A stretch of DNA of 17,777 bases from an uncultured Candidatus Saccharibacteria bacterium (GTDB lineage: Bacteria > Patescibacteria > Saccharimonadia > Saccharimonadales > UBA6022): positions 1-17,777 of the forward strand of contig CAMLED010000008.1 in the NCBI GenBank assembly GCA_946479115.1, read 5' to 3'. Below the pieces are notes generated by a model, which did not search any database, had not been told where the DNA came from, and was given only the letters and a program-made list of their open reading frames with translations. The translations under genes were made by a program, and so were the position numbers. Position 1 is the stretch's first letter; each line of letters begins with the position of its first letter. Shown here piece by piece: positions 1 to 6,998 of the stretch.

Positions 1-62
1 GTTCGCTCATGTGGCTTGTTTCCTTGTGCGCTTATTTGGGCACGTAACTGATTTATTGTCAT
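1..62 (-). CDS. Possible 5' end of an unknown gene running off the left edge
   Basis: An ATG at 62-60 on the minus strand opens a frame that stays open to the window edge, 20 codons reading MTINQLRAQISAQGNKPHER. It lies 49 nt downstream of the VirB6-like stop, in the same direction, so it could be the next gene of that cluster. A TATAGT/TATGAT-like box sits just upstream, within or beside a 13-bp palindrome, which fits the leaderless pattern seen elsewhere in the window. No family can be recognised from 20 residues. An open frame this short could also occur by chance. Confidence 0.35.
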   Translation of the reverse strand, partial: MTINQLRAQISAQGNKPHER

Positions 63-69
63 TACTATA

Positions 70-82
70 CATCATAATGATG
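70..82. repeat. 13-bp perfect palindrome before the left-edge ORF
   Basis: CATCATAATGATG is a 6+1+6 palindrome between the VirB6-like stop and the start of the left-edge ORF. It overlaps that ORF's presumed promoter, so an operator is possible. This is inference from position only. Confidence 0.3.
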
Positions 83-111
83 AAAAAAGCAAGCTTTATC
101 TTAATCAACCC

Positions 112-2805
112 TTAAGGGCGTGGTGGTGTAGATGGTGGACGAGTTGGCTGTGGTGGTACTGTTGGCGGTGTCGGTGGTCGGTAGTTACCCATGATCGTAC
201 GGAGGAGAGGTTCAACATTCTGAGCCACATTACCACGAAGGTTGTCGGACGTAAGTGCTTCGTAAGCACTGGCTTGTAGTTTGCGCATTTGATCCGCCAA
301 CGCTGCAGCATCATCTGCGCTTAAGCCAGTTGGATCTGGACTTCTAAATACCTCAACGATACGCTGGATAGCGGTTTGATCCATGGTTGTGAGTGTGGCA
401 GGTTTGATCTTACCTTGGGCAATTGCACGGTTAATGACCATTTTAACTGACGCTTCGCCACTAATCTTACCCTGGGCAACTTCATCGATAGTCTTGCCGC
501 CCCAGTAGACACCCTTGCCAGAGATGCCATTTTTAACAATACCTTCAGAGATAGTTGTCTTGAATTCACTAAGTTTATCACCAGAGTGCATGATAATTTC
601 TTCGATGTTTGCCATGTTACCTGCACCGGCGAGTTGGGCTTCGATAGCCGCCTCACGCGTAAAGGTACTGTTGTTATCGAGGATCTTCTCGTTACCAGCA
701 TTATCCTTTAGTTTTATTGGTCCATTGCCCATGGCATGGTCTTGGCGATCTTTTCCAGATATATTGAAGTGTTTCAAAATTGCACTCGCTTCTGCAACAC
801 GCTCACCATATTGTTTACGGTCAATACTAACGGCTGTAGCAAGGGCTGAGTTTGCACCATGTTCGTCAATACCGCCAGCGTAATCCTGAAGAGATTTTCC
901 GTCTAATGTTGCAGAGTTCTTCAATAATGCTGATGCAAGTTGAGATTTTTGCGTATTCTCGGCAGCTTGTTTACGCATAGCGGTCAGGGCAATATCGCGA
1001 GTCGCATCTTGTGATCGGTTCAGTAGATCAACCATTGAAGGGGATTTTTGTTCGGCGTCAGAAAGATGACCCGGCAATTTTCCAGCTTGTATTTCCCTGT
1101 GCATTGCATCGACACGTCCCTTGGCACGCTCAGCTTCGTCACCAGTGATCTGGAGCTCTAATTGTTTCTTAATAGAACTAGTATCGAGGTTGGCTTTAAT
1201 ATTCCAGTTAGATTCGAAGCGGTTATCAAGAATTTGTTTGTCTCGTGATACTTCGCGAGTCGCATCTTCAATTGCTTGATATGCAGACGTACCGCGGTAA
1301 ATATTATCCGCAGAGCCCTGGTTGACCTTTTGTCGGTCATCACGACGACGACGACGATGGTCAATACCCTGGGTCGTTCGGGCCATAAAGCCAGGGTTGC
1401 GCTTGCCTAGTACGGCATCTTTACGCTGAGCGGCGCGCTGGGTTGCCCATTTGCGAGTACGGTCCACAGCACCACGGTTAGGGTTATTGACCATGCCGGC
1501 AATACGGCCGAGTAATGAACCGCTAAACCTAACGAGGAATGGTGTCATTACTAATGGTGCAATTTGAACGGCCATACCTAGGATGACCATGTTAATTGAG
1601 TCAGCAGTCTTGATAATAGCTGTTCCCGCTACTTGTGCCCCACCGAATAACACTGAGAACATTGGAAAAACGAGGAGCATTGTCATAAATAGGCCACGCC
1701 ATTTATCGAAATACTTTTCGGTATTTGGCAGTAAATAAGCAACGAAGGCTAATGGAGCAACGATAACAAGAACAACGATAATCGCTTGGCGTGCTGCCAT
1801 AATAAGTAGTGCAACCAAGATACCCATCAGCACAGCAACTAAAACAGGTACAAGTAAATAGAGGGCGCCGCCAACGGTCCCTGCCGCCAAGGCGTATCCG
1901 GCGACAATAGCTGCACCACCGGCTGCCCCGCCGGATAGAATAAAGCCGGCGACACTTTCCCAGCTGTTGATTTGCCAACTGTTACCACCTGTATCGACAA
2001 GGACATTATGCATGCCCATGAAGATGCCTTGGATTGAGTAGCCAAGGATATTAGAGATGTCGATCGCAATCGCGCAGACCCAGTACGATATATTAACCAG
2101 GATAGCCGCAATAATCAGCCTAGGTAGTGTTCGCTTTACCCCATAGTTAGATATGCCAAAGCTAGTGAGCTGTGAATAGATAATAATCATAAAGCCGATA
2201 ACAAAGGCAATATTGGCGAAGTTGCGCATGATTTCCCAGGCGCGATACAGCGCACCATCAGAGCTGGTTTGCAGTGGTGCGACCTTTAGAAAGCCACTGA
2301 CAATGCCAAATAGCCAGTCCATTGCCCTGGCTAGAAAAGTGGTCGTTGGACAGACGATCCAACCGATACCGGCGGTATAACTACTGTCACAACCACTAAC
2401 AGATTGATTGCTTGTGGTTTGCGCTTCGAGGGTGATGCCTTGATTGGCGGTTCTGTTAGTGAAAGTGCCAGGCGGCGTATAGTTGAATTCACTATAGTCG
2501 GCGGCATTTGTGTTAGAAAGGTCCGCTCCTTCTGAGAAGGTAATGACATGGGCAACATTTTGTGAGTCGATATAACCGTAGTTGGTGCCAGCTGGCAGGT
2601 TATCAGTAGAGCTATCTGGTAGTTTTGTATACTGATTACCTTCGTAAACAAGGTTATCCCCGTTCCAGGTTGCATCGACGGCGTAAGTGTTTGGGGCGCT
2701 GATTAAAATGTATGCAAAAATTGTCACTAATAACGTCGCGACAAAAAGAAATATTTTCCGGATCGACAGACTGTCGAACGGCTTAATCAAACGCAGGTCC
2801 CACAT
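112..2805 (-). CDS. VirB6/TrbL-like polytopic type IV secretion membrane protein with long C-terminal extension
   Basis: This 897-residue protein probably forms part of the inner-membrane channel of a type IV secretion-like system. Residues about 17-37 form an N-terminal signal or membrane segment. Residues 40-155 are polar and probably extracytoplasmic, with two cysteines near 139 and 152. Several hydrophobic segments follow between about 155 and 433, including Gly/Ala-rich stretches near 285-355, as in TrbL/VirB6 proteins. After the last membrane segment comes a very basic stretch with five arginines in a row near 484-488. A roughly 370-residue hydrophilic, helix-rich region then ends in a tail made largely of Pro and Thr (about 874-897). 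Typical VirB6 proteins are near 300 residues, so the cytoplasmic extension more than doubles the length. The gene is divergent from a VirB2-like pilin operon, which supports the secretion-system call. The exact family is inferred from topology and context. Confidence 0.75.
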   Translation of the reverse strand: MWDLRLIKPFDSLSIRKIFLFVATLLVTIFAYILISAPNTYAVDATWNGDNLVYEGNQYTKLPDSSTDNLPAGTNYGYIDSQNVAHVITFSEGADLSNTNAADYSEFNYTPPGTFTNRTANQGITLEAQTTSNQSVSGCDSSYTAGIGWIVCPTTTFLARAMDWLFGIVSGFLKVAPLQTSSDGALYRAWEIMRNFANIAFVIGFMIIIYSQLTSFGISNYGVKRTLPRLIIAAILVNISYWVCAIAIDISNILGYSIQGIFMGMHNVLVDTGGNSWQINSWESVAGFILSGGAAGGAAIVAGYALAAGTVGGALYLLVPVLVAVLMGILVALLIMAARQAIIVVLVIVAPLAFVAYLLPNTEKYFDKWRGLFMTMLLVFPMFSVLFGGAQVAGTAIIKTADSINMVILGMAVQIAPLVMTPFLVRFSGSLLGRIAGMVNNPNRGAVDRTRKWATQRAAQRKDAVLGKRNPGFMARTTQGIDHRRRRRDDRQKVNQGSADNIYRGTSAYQAIEDATREVSRDKQILDNRFESNWNIKANLDTSSIKKQLELQITGDEAERAKGRVDAMHREIQAGKLPGHLSDAEQKSPSMVDLLNRSQDATRDIALTAMRKQAAENTQKSQLASALLKNSATLDGKSLQDYAGGIDEHGANSALATAVSIDRKQYGERVAEASAILKHFNISGKDRQDHAMGNGPIKLKDNAGNEKILDNNSTFTREAAIEAQLAGAGNMANIEEIIMHSGDKLSEFKTTISEGIVKNGISGKGVYWGGKTIDEVAQGKISGEASVKMVINRAIAQGKIKPATLTTMDQTAIQRIVEVFRSPDPTGLSADDAAALADQMRKLQASAYEALTSDNLRGNVAQNVEPLLRTIMGNYRPPTPPTVPPQPTRPPSTPPRP

Positions 2806-2843
2806 TTCTTTTGTATATTACCACTTTACAGATTAAAAGTCAA
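2806..2843 (-). promoter_or_regulatory. Promoter of the VirB6-like gene
   Basis: On the minus strand TTGACT (2843-2838) is followed by a 17-bp spacer ending in TGG and then TAATAT (2820-2815), a near-consensus promoter with an extended -10. Transcription would start about 3 nt before the ATG at 2805, leaving essentially no 5' leader and no Shine-Dalgarno site. Confidence 0.6.
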
Positions 2844-2854
2844 GTGCATATAGT
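2825..2854 (+). promoter_or_regulatory. Candidate promoter of the pilin operon
   Basis: TTTACA (2825-2830), an 18-bp spacer and TATAGT (2849-2854) form a plausible plus-strand promoter. It lies directly on top of the oppositely directed VirB6-like promoter. It would give a leader of about 67 nt before the ATG at 2928. A second, weaker possibility is TTGCAG (2889-2894) with an AT-rich box near 2912-2922, which would give an almost leaderless mRNA. Confidence 0.4.
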
Positions 2855-2875
2855 ATGTTTTTTCGAGACTTTTAA
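2833..2875. repeat. 9-bp inverted repeat in the divergent control region
   Basis: TTAAAAGTC (2833-2841) and its exact reverse complement GACTTTTAA (2867-2875) are separated by 25 bp. The left arm overlaps the -35 box of the VirB6-like promoter. The right arm lies in the expected leader of the pilin operon. This placement would suit an operator or a looped regulator site; no regulator gene is visible nearby. Confidence 0.45.
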
Positions 2876-2927
2876 CTAAACTAAACACTTGCAGATTAGG
2901 CTTGTTTATCGTACTTTATATATAGTT

Positions 2928-3374
2928 ATGAAGATAAAACAAACACTGACGACACTAGCTGTAGTAATGGGCGTATTTACAGGCGCACTTGCCTATTCTC
3001 CGGTGACATTCGCCGCCCCATCACCTAATGCTGCCGACAATGCAGATGCGCAAGCTGGCGGTAGTGGTGGTACAACATGTGGCGGTGCAAAAGTAGCTAT
3101 TCTTTCGTGTAGCAAAGGGGCTGGCACAACTACTAAAGATAACGGTGTATGGGAACTGCTGAAGATGACTCTTCAGATCCTTACTGCCTTGATTGGTATC
3201 GTGGCAGTGGGTGGTATTGCTTATGGTGCTGCGCTCTACGCTAGTTCGGGTGATAAGCCAGAACAAGCTAAGCAAGGCATGGAGTTTATTCGCAATGTTG
3301 TGATTGGTCTTGTTGCCTACGGTCTTATGTTTGTAGTAATAAACTTTATTATTCCTGGCGGAGTGATCGGATAA
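2928..3374 (+). CDS. T4SS_pilin-type (VirB2-like) small membrane protein, pilin 1
   Basis: The protein is 148 residues from the ATG at 2928. An in-frame TTG at 2889 would add 13 residues ahead of an obvious signal peptide, so the ATG is preferred. The signal peptide (start MKIKQTLTTLAVV) ends near TFA|AP. A Ser/Gly/Ala-rich segment with two cysteines follows, then two hydrophobic helices around a short polar loop (GAALYASSGD...). That is the two-helix hairpin expected of VirB2/TrbC-like pilins. It is the first of six genes in one direction and the most divergent in sequence. The family is recognised by topology and by the shared loop motif rather than by strong identity. Confidence 0.75.
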   Translation: MKIKQTLTTLAVVMGVFTGALAYSPVTFAAPSPNAADNADAQAGGSGGTTCGGAKVAILSCSKGAGTTTKDNGVWELLKMTLQILTALIGIVAVGGIAYGAALYASSGDKPEQAKQGMEFIRNVVIGLVAYGLMFVVINFIIPGGVIG

Positions 3375-3384
3375 AAGGAGAAAT

Positions 3385-3807
3385 ATGAAGCGACAACTAC
3401 GACACTGGTTATTGGCATTATTGTTCGCAACGACAGTTGGCGGTGCGACAGTTGGCGTAGCATCTCCATCAACTAGCTTTGCGGCAGGCGCTTGTAATAG
3501 TGGCCTTCTTACTTTTCCAGCTTGGTATGATGGGCTGACAGACGGAAGCTGTAACGTTCAGGTGCCAAATAACAACCTTAGTCTTTTTGTGCGTACCATT
3601 GCTTTAAATATCGTTGAGATGATTTTGCAGCTGGTTGGTTACATATCGGTCGGCTTTATTATTTACGGCGGCTTTAAGTATATGACAAGTGCTGGCGCAT
3701 CTGACGGGATTGCAAAAGCCAAGAAAACAATTACTAATGCGATCATTGGTTTGTTGATCTCGATCTTTGCTGTCGCGATTGTCAATCTTATTTCAGGAGC
3801 AATATAA
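3385..3807 (+). CDS. T4SS_pilin-type (VirB2-like) small membrane protein, pilin 2
   Basis: This 140-residue protein has a signal peptide ending near SFA|AGA and a 40-residue mature head with two cysteines. Two membrane helices follow, separated by the loop YGGFKYMTSAGAS plus a Lys-rich patch (KAKK). A clear Shine-Dalgarno site (AAAGGAG) lies just before the ATG, and only 10 nt separate it from the previous stop, so the two genes are co-transcribed. The loop matches the GGxxYxxSxGD pattern shared by all pilin genes here. Confidence 0.78.
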   Translation: MKRQLRHWLLALLFATTVGGATVGVASPSTSFAAGACNSGLLTFPAWYDGLTDGSCNVQVPNNNLSLFVRTIALNIVEMILQLVGYISVGFIIYGGFKYMTSAGASDGIAKAKKTITNAIIGLLISIFAVAIVNLISGAI

Positions 3808-3810
3808 ATT

Positions 3811-4110
3811 ATGAAACTTACACAACTATTATTGCTAGCAACTGAGAAAATTAGCACTAGTGAGATTGGACTTGAGGGTCAAAAAACTGACGGCAATCAG
3901 ATTGTCCAGAGTGTTTTGAATACAGCCTACCTGTGGGCCGGTGTGATTTGTGTACTTATTATCATTGTTGCAGGTTATTTTTACGTCACATCAAATGGTA
4001 ACGCAGCTACCGTGAAACGTGCCAAAGATGCGCTGACCGGAGCTATTATTGGATTGATCGTTATTATTCTTGCCTTTAGTATTACACTATTTATCGTGGG
4101 GAAATTTTAG
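3811..4110 (+). CDS. T4SS_pilin-type small membrane protein without a clear signal peptide, pilin 3
   Basis: At 99 residues this is the shortest of the array. The N-terminus (MKLTQLLLLATEK) is only weakly hydrophobic and lacks an evident cleavage site, unlike its neighbours. The body still shows the family plan: helix, loop GYFYVTSNGN, a KRAKDA basic patch and a second helix ending in FIVGKF. It starts 3 nt after the previous stop, and its ribosome-binding site (AGGAG, 3795-3799) lies inside the end of pilin 2, which suggests translational coupling. It may be a minor or structural variant subunit. Confidence 0.72.
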   Translation: MKLTQLLLLATEKISTSEIGLEGQKTDGNQIVQSVLNTAYLWAGVICVLIIIVAGYFYVTSNGNAATVKRAKDALTGAIIGLIVIILAFSITLFIVGKF

Positions 4111-4485
4111 ATGAAACGATGGACTTCTATAATCATGCTGCTTGCACTCGTTGTGGGGATTAGTGCCGTCGTATTACCGACAGGTAATGTATCGGCTGTT
4201 GAGGTTTTTAATCATTGTGCGGGATCTGGGAGTTCGACGGTGTGTAGTTCAGTCGGCACGGATAAAGCTGACAGCATGGTGAAGATTATTATCAACACCC
4301 TTTTGTCACTACTGGGTATTATTGCTGTCATTATGATTGTCGTTGGTGGTATTCGATATACCACCTCGGCTGGCGATTCAGCACGCATTAAAGGCGCTAA
4401 GGATACGATTACCTATTCCGTTGTTGGTTTGATCGTAGCAATTTTGTCGTTCACAATCGTCAACTTTGTGCTCGATAAGTTTTAA
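4111..4485 (+). CDS. T4SS_pilin-type (VirB2-like) small membrane protein, pilin 4
   Basis: This 124-residue protein has a signal peptide ending near VSA|VEV and a mature head with two cysteines. A helix, the canonical loop GGIRYTTSAGDS, a KGAKDT patch and a second helix follow. The ATG directly abuts the TAG stop of pilin 3 (TAGATG), a sign of tightly coupled translation. Confidence 0.8.
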   Translation: MKRWTSIIMLLALVVGISAVVLPTGNVSAVEVFNHCAGSGSSTVCSSVGTDKADSMVKIIINTLLSLLGIIAVIMIVVGGIRYTTSAGDSARIKGAKDTITYSVVGLIVAILSFTIVNFVLDKF

Positions 4486-4506
4486 TTTGAAATAAAGGAG
4501 AAAAAT

Positions 4507-4869
4507 ATGAAGAAATTACAAACAATTATTCTAGCAGCAGCCCTATTAGTTGGTGTAGCCGCTTTTGTGCCAGGACACGAAGTGTTAGCTTCGGCAGCTG
4601 ATACTATCCAACAAGGACTAGCGCCAGTTAGTAATGGCGATCCTGCACTAGAAACTCGTTTTAAAGATATCGTAAACATCATGCTCTTTATTATTGGAGC
4701 AATTGCGGTCATCATGATTATTTACGGCGGTATCCGTTACGTAACATCGGGCGGTGATAGCAGTAGCGTTAAGGCCGCTAAGGATACTATCCTTTACGCT
4801 GTTATCGGTCTTATTGTTGCTATTCTTGCCTATGCGATCGTTAACTTTGTTGTTACATCGTTTAAATAA
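4507..4869 (+). CDS. T4SS_pilin-type (VirB2-like) small membrane protein, pilin 5
   Basis: This 120-residue protein has a signal peptide (cleavage near VLA|SAA) and a short cysteine-free mature head. A helix, the loop GGIRYVTSGGDSSS, the patch KAAKDT and a second helix ending in NFVVTSFK follow. A strong AAAGGAG site precedes the ATG. It is clearly closer to pilins 6 and 7 than to pilins 1-4. Confidence 0.83.
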   Translation: MKKLQTIILAAALLVGVAAFVPGHEVLASAADTIQQGLAPVSNGDPALETRFKDIVNIMLFIIGAIAVIMIIYGGIRYVTSGGDSSSVKAAKDTILYAVIGLIVAILAYAIVNFVVTSFK

Positions 4870-4879
4870 AATTAAGCTA

Positions 4880-4908
4880 TTAACAAACGAGCGGTAATCT
4901 GCTATAAA
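4880..4908 (+). promoter_or_regulatory. Internal promoter for pilin 6
   Basis: TTAACA (4880-4885), a 17-bp spacer ending in TGC, and TATAAA (4903-4908) form a strong extended -10 promoter between pilins 5 and 6. Transcription would begin near 4915. A ribosome site (AAAGG, about 4930) precedes the ATG at 4945. This gives the last pilin independent, probably high, expression. Confidence 0.65.
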
Positions 4909-4944
4909 CGTAAGTAGAGTAATCCTAAGAAAGGTAAACATTAA

Positions 4945-5355
4945 ATGAAAAACATTATTAAAAAGAGTCTTCAGAGCTTACTGATCGTTCCAGTACTTGC
5001 ACTTGGTGTAAGTCTTGTAACTCCAGTACTACAACCAACTGATACCTACGCTGCATTTAGCCAGGGCCTTCAGGACGGCGCTAACGCATCTAAGGGTGCT
5101 GACCAACCACCTGATCTATTTGGCGACGGCGGCATCTTCCAGACTGTTACAAACGTACTTCTATTCATCATTGGTGCTATCTCAGTTATCATGTTGATCA
5201 TCGGTGGCATTCGTTACGTTGTATCTGGTGGTGATAGTAGCGCTGTAACAAGTGCCAAGAACACGATTCTTTACGCTGTTGTCGGTATCGTAGTTGCAAT
5301 TCTTGCCTACGCACTGGTTAACTTCGTGGTTACAAGCTTCTCAGCTAACGCTTAG
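4945..5355 (+). CDS. T4SS_pilin-type (VirB2-like) protein, pilin 6, likely major subunit
   Basis: The protein is 136 residues long. The signal peptide is probably cleaved near YAA|FSQ, and the mature head contains GANASKGADQPPDLFG. A helix (NVLLFIIGAISVIMLIIGG), the loop IRYVVSGGDSS, a polar AKNT turn and a second helix ending NFVVTSF follow. Its codons look more biased than those of its neighbours (AAC, ATC, TTC, CGT frequent). It also has its own promoter and a perfect terminator, so it is the best candidate for the abundant pilus subunit. That role is inference. The orphan pilin at 6999-7430 is about three quarters identical over the mature region by eye. Confidence 0.85.
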   Translation: MKNIIKKSLQSLLIVPVLALGVSLVTPVLQPTDTYAAFSQGLQDGANASKGADQPPDLFGDGGIFQTVTNVLLFIIGAISVIMLIIGGIRYVVSGGDSSAVTSAKNTILYAVVGIVVAILAYALVNFVVTSFSANA

Positions 5356-5370
5356 TAGCGTACCTTTCTT

Positions 5371-5403
5371 ATAAAAACACCCTCATGACGAGGGTGTTTT
5401 TAT
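5371..5403 (+). terminator. Rho-independent terminator of the pilin operon
   Basis: A perfect 14-bp stem, ATAAAAACACCCTC with its complement, encloses the loop ATGAC and supplies its own T-tract on the 3' side. It lies 16 nt after the pilin 6 stop. Confidence 0.85.
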
Positions 5404-5507
5404 TTGTGGTTACTATTCCTGCCCTGCCCGTTCTATGCTGTAGGCAGATGAGATGACCGTGACTTATATAAACGCACTATGACAGGCACCTGTAAAACAA
5501 AGGCTAC
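5404..5507. other. Short intergenic stretch with no recognised feature
   Basis: About 100 nt between the pilin terminator and the hsp20 terminator contain no convincing ORF, tRNA or known RNA. A TACAAT at 5505-5510 (preceded by GGC) resembles a -10 box but runs straight into a terminator. Confidence 0.4.
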
Positions 5508-5538
5508 AATAAAACCCGCCACGAGGGCGGGTTTTATT
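5508..5538 (-). terminator. Terminator of hsp20
   Basis: AATAAAACCCGCC (5508-5520) and its complement (5526-5538) enclose ACGAG. The stem is symmetric and T-rich on either strand, so it could act in both directions, but it directly follows the minus-strand hsp20 gene. Confidence 0.8.
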
Positions 5539-5556
5539 GAGCGTAGATTGTCTTGA

Positions 5557-6021
5557 TTATTGAATCGTAATTTTCTTTGCTTGTTCTTGTTTTACTTTTG
5601 TGAAGCTGATTGACAGTACGCCATCTTTTAGGACTGCACTTACTTCGTCTTCCTTCACTGCAACTGGTAGTGCTAATGTGCGGCTAAATTCGCCCCAGTA
5701 GCATTCCTGGATGTGCCAGTTGGTTGCATCTGTATCATCGCCACTCGATAGTGTACCGCTGATTGTGAGAATACCGTCACTGATGCTAACATCTAGGTCT
5801 TCTTTGTTTACGCCAGCTGTGCGGGCTTTAACAATCAAGCGTTCATCTGTTTCGTAGACATCAACAGCAAGTTGACCTGGGAAATCATCTTCTGACTCTT
5901 CCCAAGCTGAATCATCAGCAGCTGTCGTCGCAGGTTCTGGTTGGTTTAGGTCGTCGTCGTTCAGGAACGCGGCAGCCAGTTCATCTTCGATCAAAAGATC
6001 GTCATTTTGTTTCCGGGCCAT
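5557..6021 (-). CDS. hsp20: Hsp20 / alpha-crystallin family small heat-shock protein
   Basis: This ATP-independent holdase is predicted to bind unfolding cytosolic proteins. From the ATG at 6021 it is 154 residues. A longer form from an in-frame GTG at 6033 would bury the GGAGG ribosome site, so the ATG is preferred. The first 48 residues are acidic and low in complexity. The alpha-crystallin domain spans about 50-140, beginning GQLAVDVYETD and including VKARTAGVNKEDLDVSI. It contains the signature A-x-x-x-x-GVL (AVLKDGVLSISFTK). The C-terminal tail ends ITIQ, near where family members carry an I-x-I/V motif. The acidic N-terminal arm is unusual compared with the hydrophobic arms of many family members. 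Confidence 0.92.
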   Translation of the reverse strand: MARKQNDDLLIEDELAAAFLNDDDLNQPEPATTAADDSAWEESEDDFPGQLAVDVYETDERLIVKARTAGVNKEDLDVSISDGILTISGTLSSGDDTDATNWHIQECYWGEFSRTLALPVAVKEDEVSAVLKDGVLSISFTKVKQEQAKKITIQ

Positions 6022-6067
6022 GATATCCTCCACTTTCTCTAGGCTCTATTGACAAATCGTCTCTCAC

Positions 6068-6096
6068 ATTATAACAACCATTTACGGTATAATCAA
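6068..6096 (-). promoter_or_regulatory. Promoter of hsp20
   Basis: Minus strand: TTGATT (6096-6091), a 17-bp spacer ending in TGT, TATAAT (6073-6068). This is a near-consensus sigma70-type promoter giving a leader of about 40 nt. No CIRCE-type repeat is visible. Confidence 0.65.
6088..6093 (+). promoter_or_regulatory. -10 box of comF
   Basis: TATAAT at 6088-6093 faces comF. Its -35 position overlaps the hsp20 promoter, so the two divergent promoters are interlocked. The leader is about 28 nt. A GGAG at 6108-6111 is 16 nt from the ATG, too far for an ideal Shine-Dalgarno site. Confidence 0.45.
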
Positions 6097-6127
6097 CAAA
6101 ATAGACCGGAGAAACGTAAAAAGCACA

Positions 6128-6793
6128 ATGATTGACACACTACTCTCAAAAGTCGCTCCACACCTCTGTTGTGGATGCGGAAAAATAGGTACTCTTTTAT
6201 GCGATAATTGTAAATATGACATCAACAGCGACCTATTTATACAATGTCTTGCCTGTCGTGGAGCGGCTGATGAGACGGGTCTATGTCACCACTGTAACGT
6301 GCCCTATGAACGTGCCTGGTGCGTTGGTGAGCGGTCGGGTGTTTTGCAACGTTTAGTTGGTGATTTCAAGTTCCAGAATATGTATGCAGCTCATATTCCC
6401 CTTGCGCAATTACTCGACGAGCGGATTAGTGAACTGCCATCTAATACTATTGTTGTTCCCGTGCCAACGATTGCGGCACATATACGTGAGCGCGGCTACG
6501 ATCATACGAAACTAATAGCAAAGCAAATAGCGAGACGACGTAAGCTGCGAATGCAACCAGCGCTAATTCGGATAACTACTACCAAGCAACGTGACGCGAG
6601 CCGTAAGGACCGACTAAAACAGGCAAAAGCGGCCTTTTCGGCTAATGGTCATATTGATGAAACGGCCAACTATTTAATAATTGATGATGTCGTCACGACT
6701 GGTGCGACGATGTACTATGCCGCCCAGACATTACAGGCTGCTGGCGCGCAGCATATATGGGTGGCGACAATTGCTCGCCAGACTCTCGACTAA
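6128..6793 (+). CDS. comF: ComF-family phosphoribosyltransferase-like protein
   Basis: This 221-residue protein is of the ComF/GntX type, usually associated with DNA uptake and transformation. The N-terminal half carries cysteine pairs typical of its zinc-binding part: CCGC near 14-17, CDNC near 25-28, CLAC near 40-43 and CHHC near 53-56. The C-terminal half is a phosphoribosyltransferase domain with the PRPP-binding motif LIIDDVVTTGATM at about 183-195. Length is normal for the family. Transformation is the known role for Gram-positive homologues; here it is inferred and would fit a type IV pilus- or secretion-bearing CPR cell. Its stop overlaps the -35 region of the next tRNA gene. Confidence 0.9.
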   Translation: MIDTLLSKVAPHLCCGCGKIGTLLCDNCKYDINSDLFIQCLACRGAADETGLCHHCNVPYERAWCVGERSGVLQRLVGDFKFQNMYAAHIPLAQLLDERISELPSNTIVVPVPTIAAHIRERGYDHTKLIAKQIARRRKLRMQPALIRITTTKQRDASRKDRLKQAKAAFSANGHIDETANYLIIDDVVTTGATMYYAAQTLQAAGAQHIWVATIARQTLD

Positions 6794-6814
6794 GCGTCCT
6801 GTATCTGTTATTAT
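6786..6814 (+). promoter_or_regulatory. Promoter of tRNA-Ser(UGA)
   Basis: TCGACT (6786-6791), a 17-bp spacer and TATTAT (6809-6814) preceded by TGT. The start would be about 6821, four bases before the tRNA. The -35 box overlaps the comF stop codon. Confidence 0.5.
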
Positions 6815-6824
6815 GGGTTCTATT

Positions 6825-6914
6825 GGAGAGGTGCCCGAGTGGTTTAAGGGAACGGTCTTGAAAACCGTCGTGTCAGCAATGGTACCGAGAGTTCGAATCT
6901 CTCCCTCTCCGCCA
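6825..6914 (+). tRNA. tRNA-Ser (anticodon UGA)
   Basis: This is a 90-nt class II tRNA with CCA encoded. The acceptor stem GGAGAGG pairs with CCTCTCC, followed by discriminator G. The anticodon stem ACGGT/ACCGT encloses CTTGAAA, giving anticodon TGA at 6859-6861. A long variable arm and the T-arm GAGAG-TTCGAAT-CTCTC are present. It reads UCA, and UCG/UCU by wobble. Confidence 0.96.
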
Positions 6915-6952
6915 AGAAAAGAGACGTCTGCAAGGACGTCTCTTTTCTTGGC
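6911..6952 (+). terminator. Terminator hairpin that includes the tRNA 3' end
   Basis: GCCAAGAAAAGAGACGTC (6911-6928) and its exact complement (6935-6952) form an 18-bp stem with the loop TGCAAG. The left arm begins with the tRNA discriminator and CCA. It is symmetric, so it can also stop the convergent pilin transcript. Confidence 0.8.
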
Positions 6953-6998
6953 ACATCGTTCGAGCTTCGCACTCTCGGTGTGTTGCAGCGTAAGATGT

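Noticed and set aside
105..2675. Several minus- and plus-strand frames of 68-126 codons inside the VirB6-like gene (e.g. 321-701, 515-883, 1703-1978, 2331-2675)
   Set aside because: All overlap a long, well supported gene, have low-complexity or improbable protein composition and lack ribosome sites or promoters.
2889..2927. TTG start extending pilin 1 by 13 residues
   Set aside because: It would place 13 polar or mixed residues ahead of a standard signal peptide and has no ribosome site; the ATG at 2928 fits better.
5404..5510. Small RNA between the pilin and hsp20 terminators
   Set aside because: The only promoter-like box lies too close to the terminator, and no stable fold or known motif is visible.
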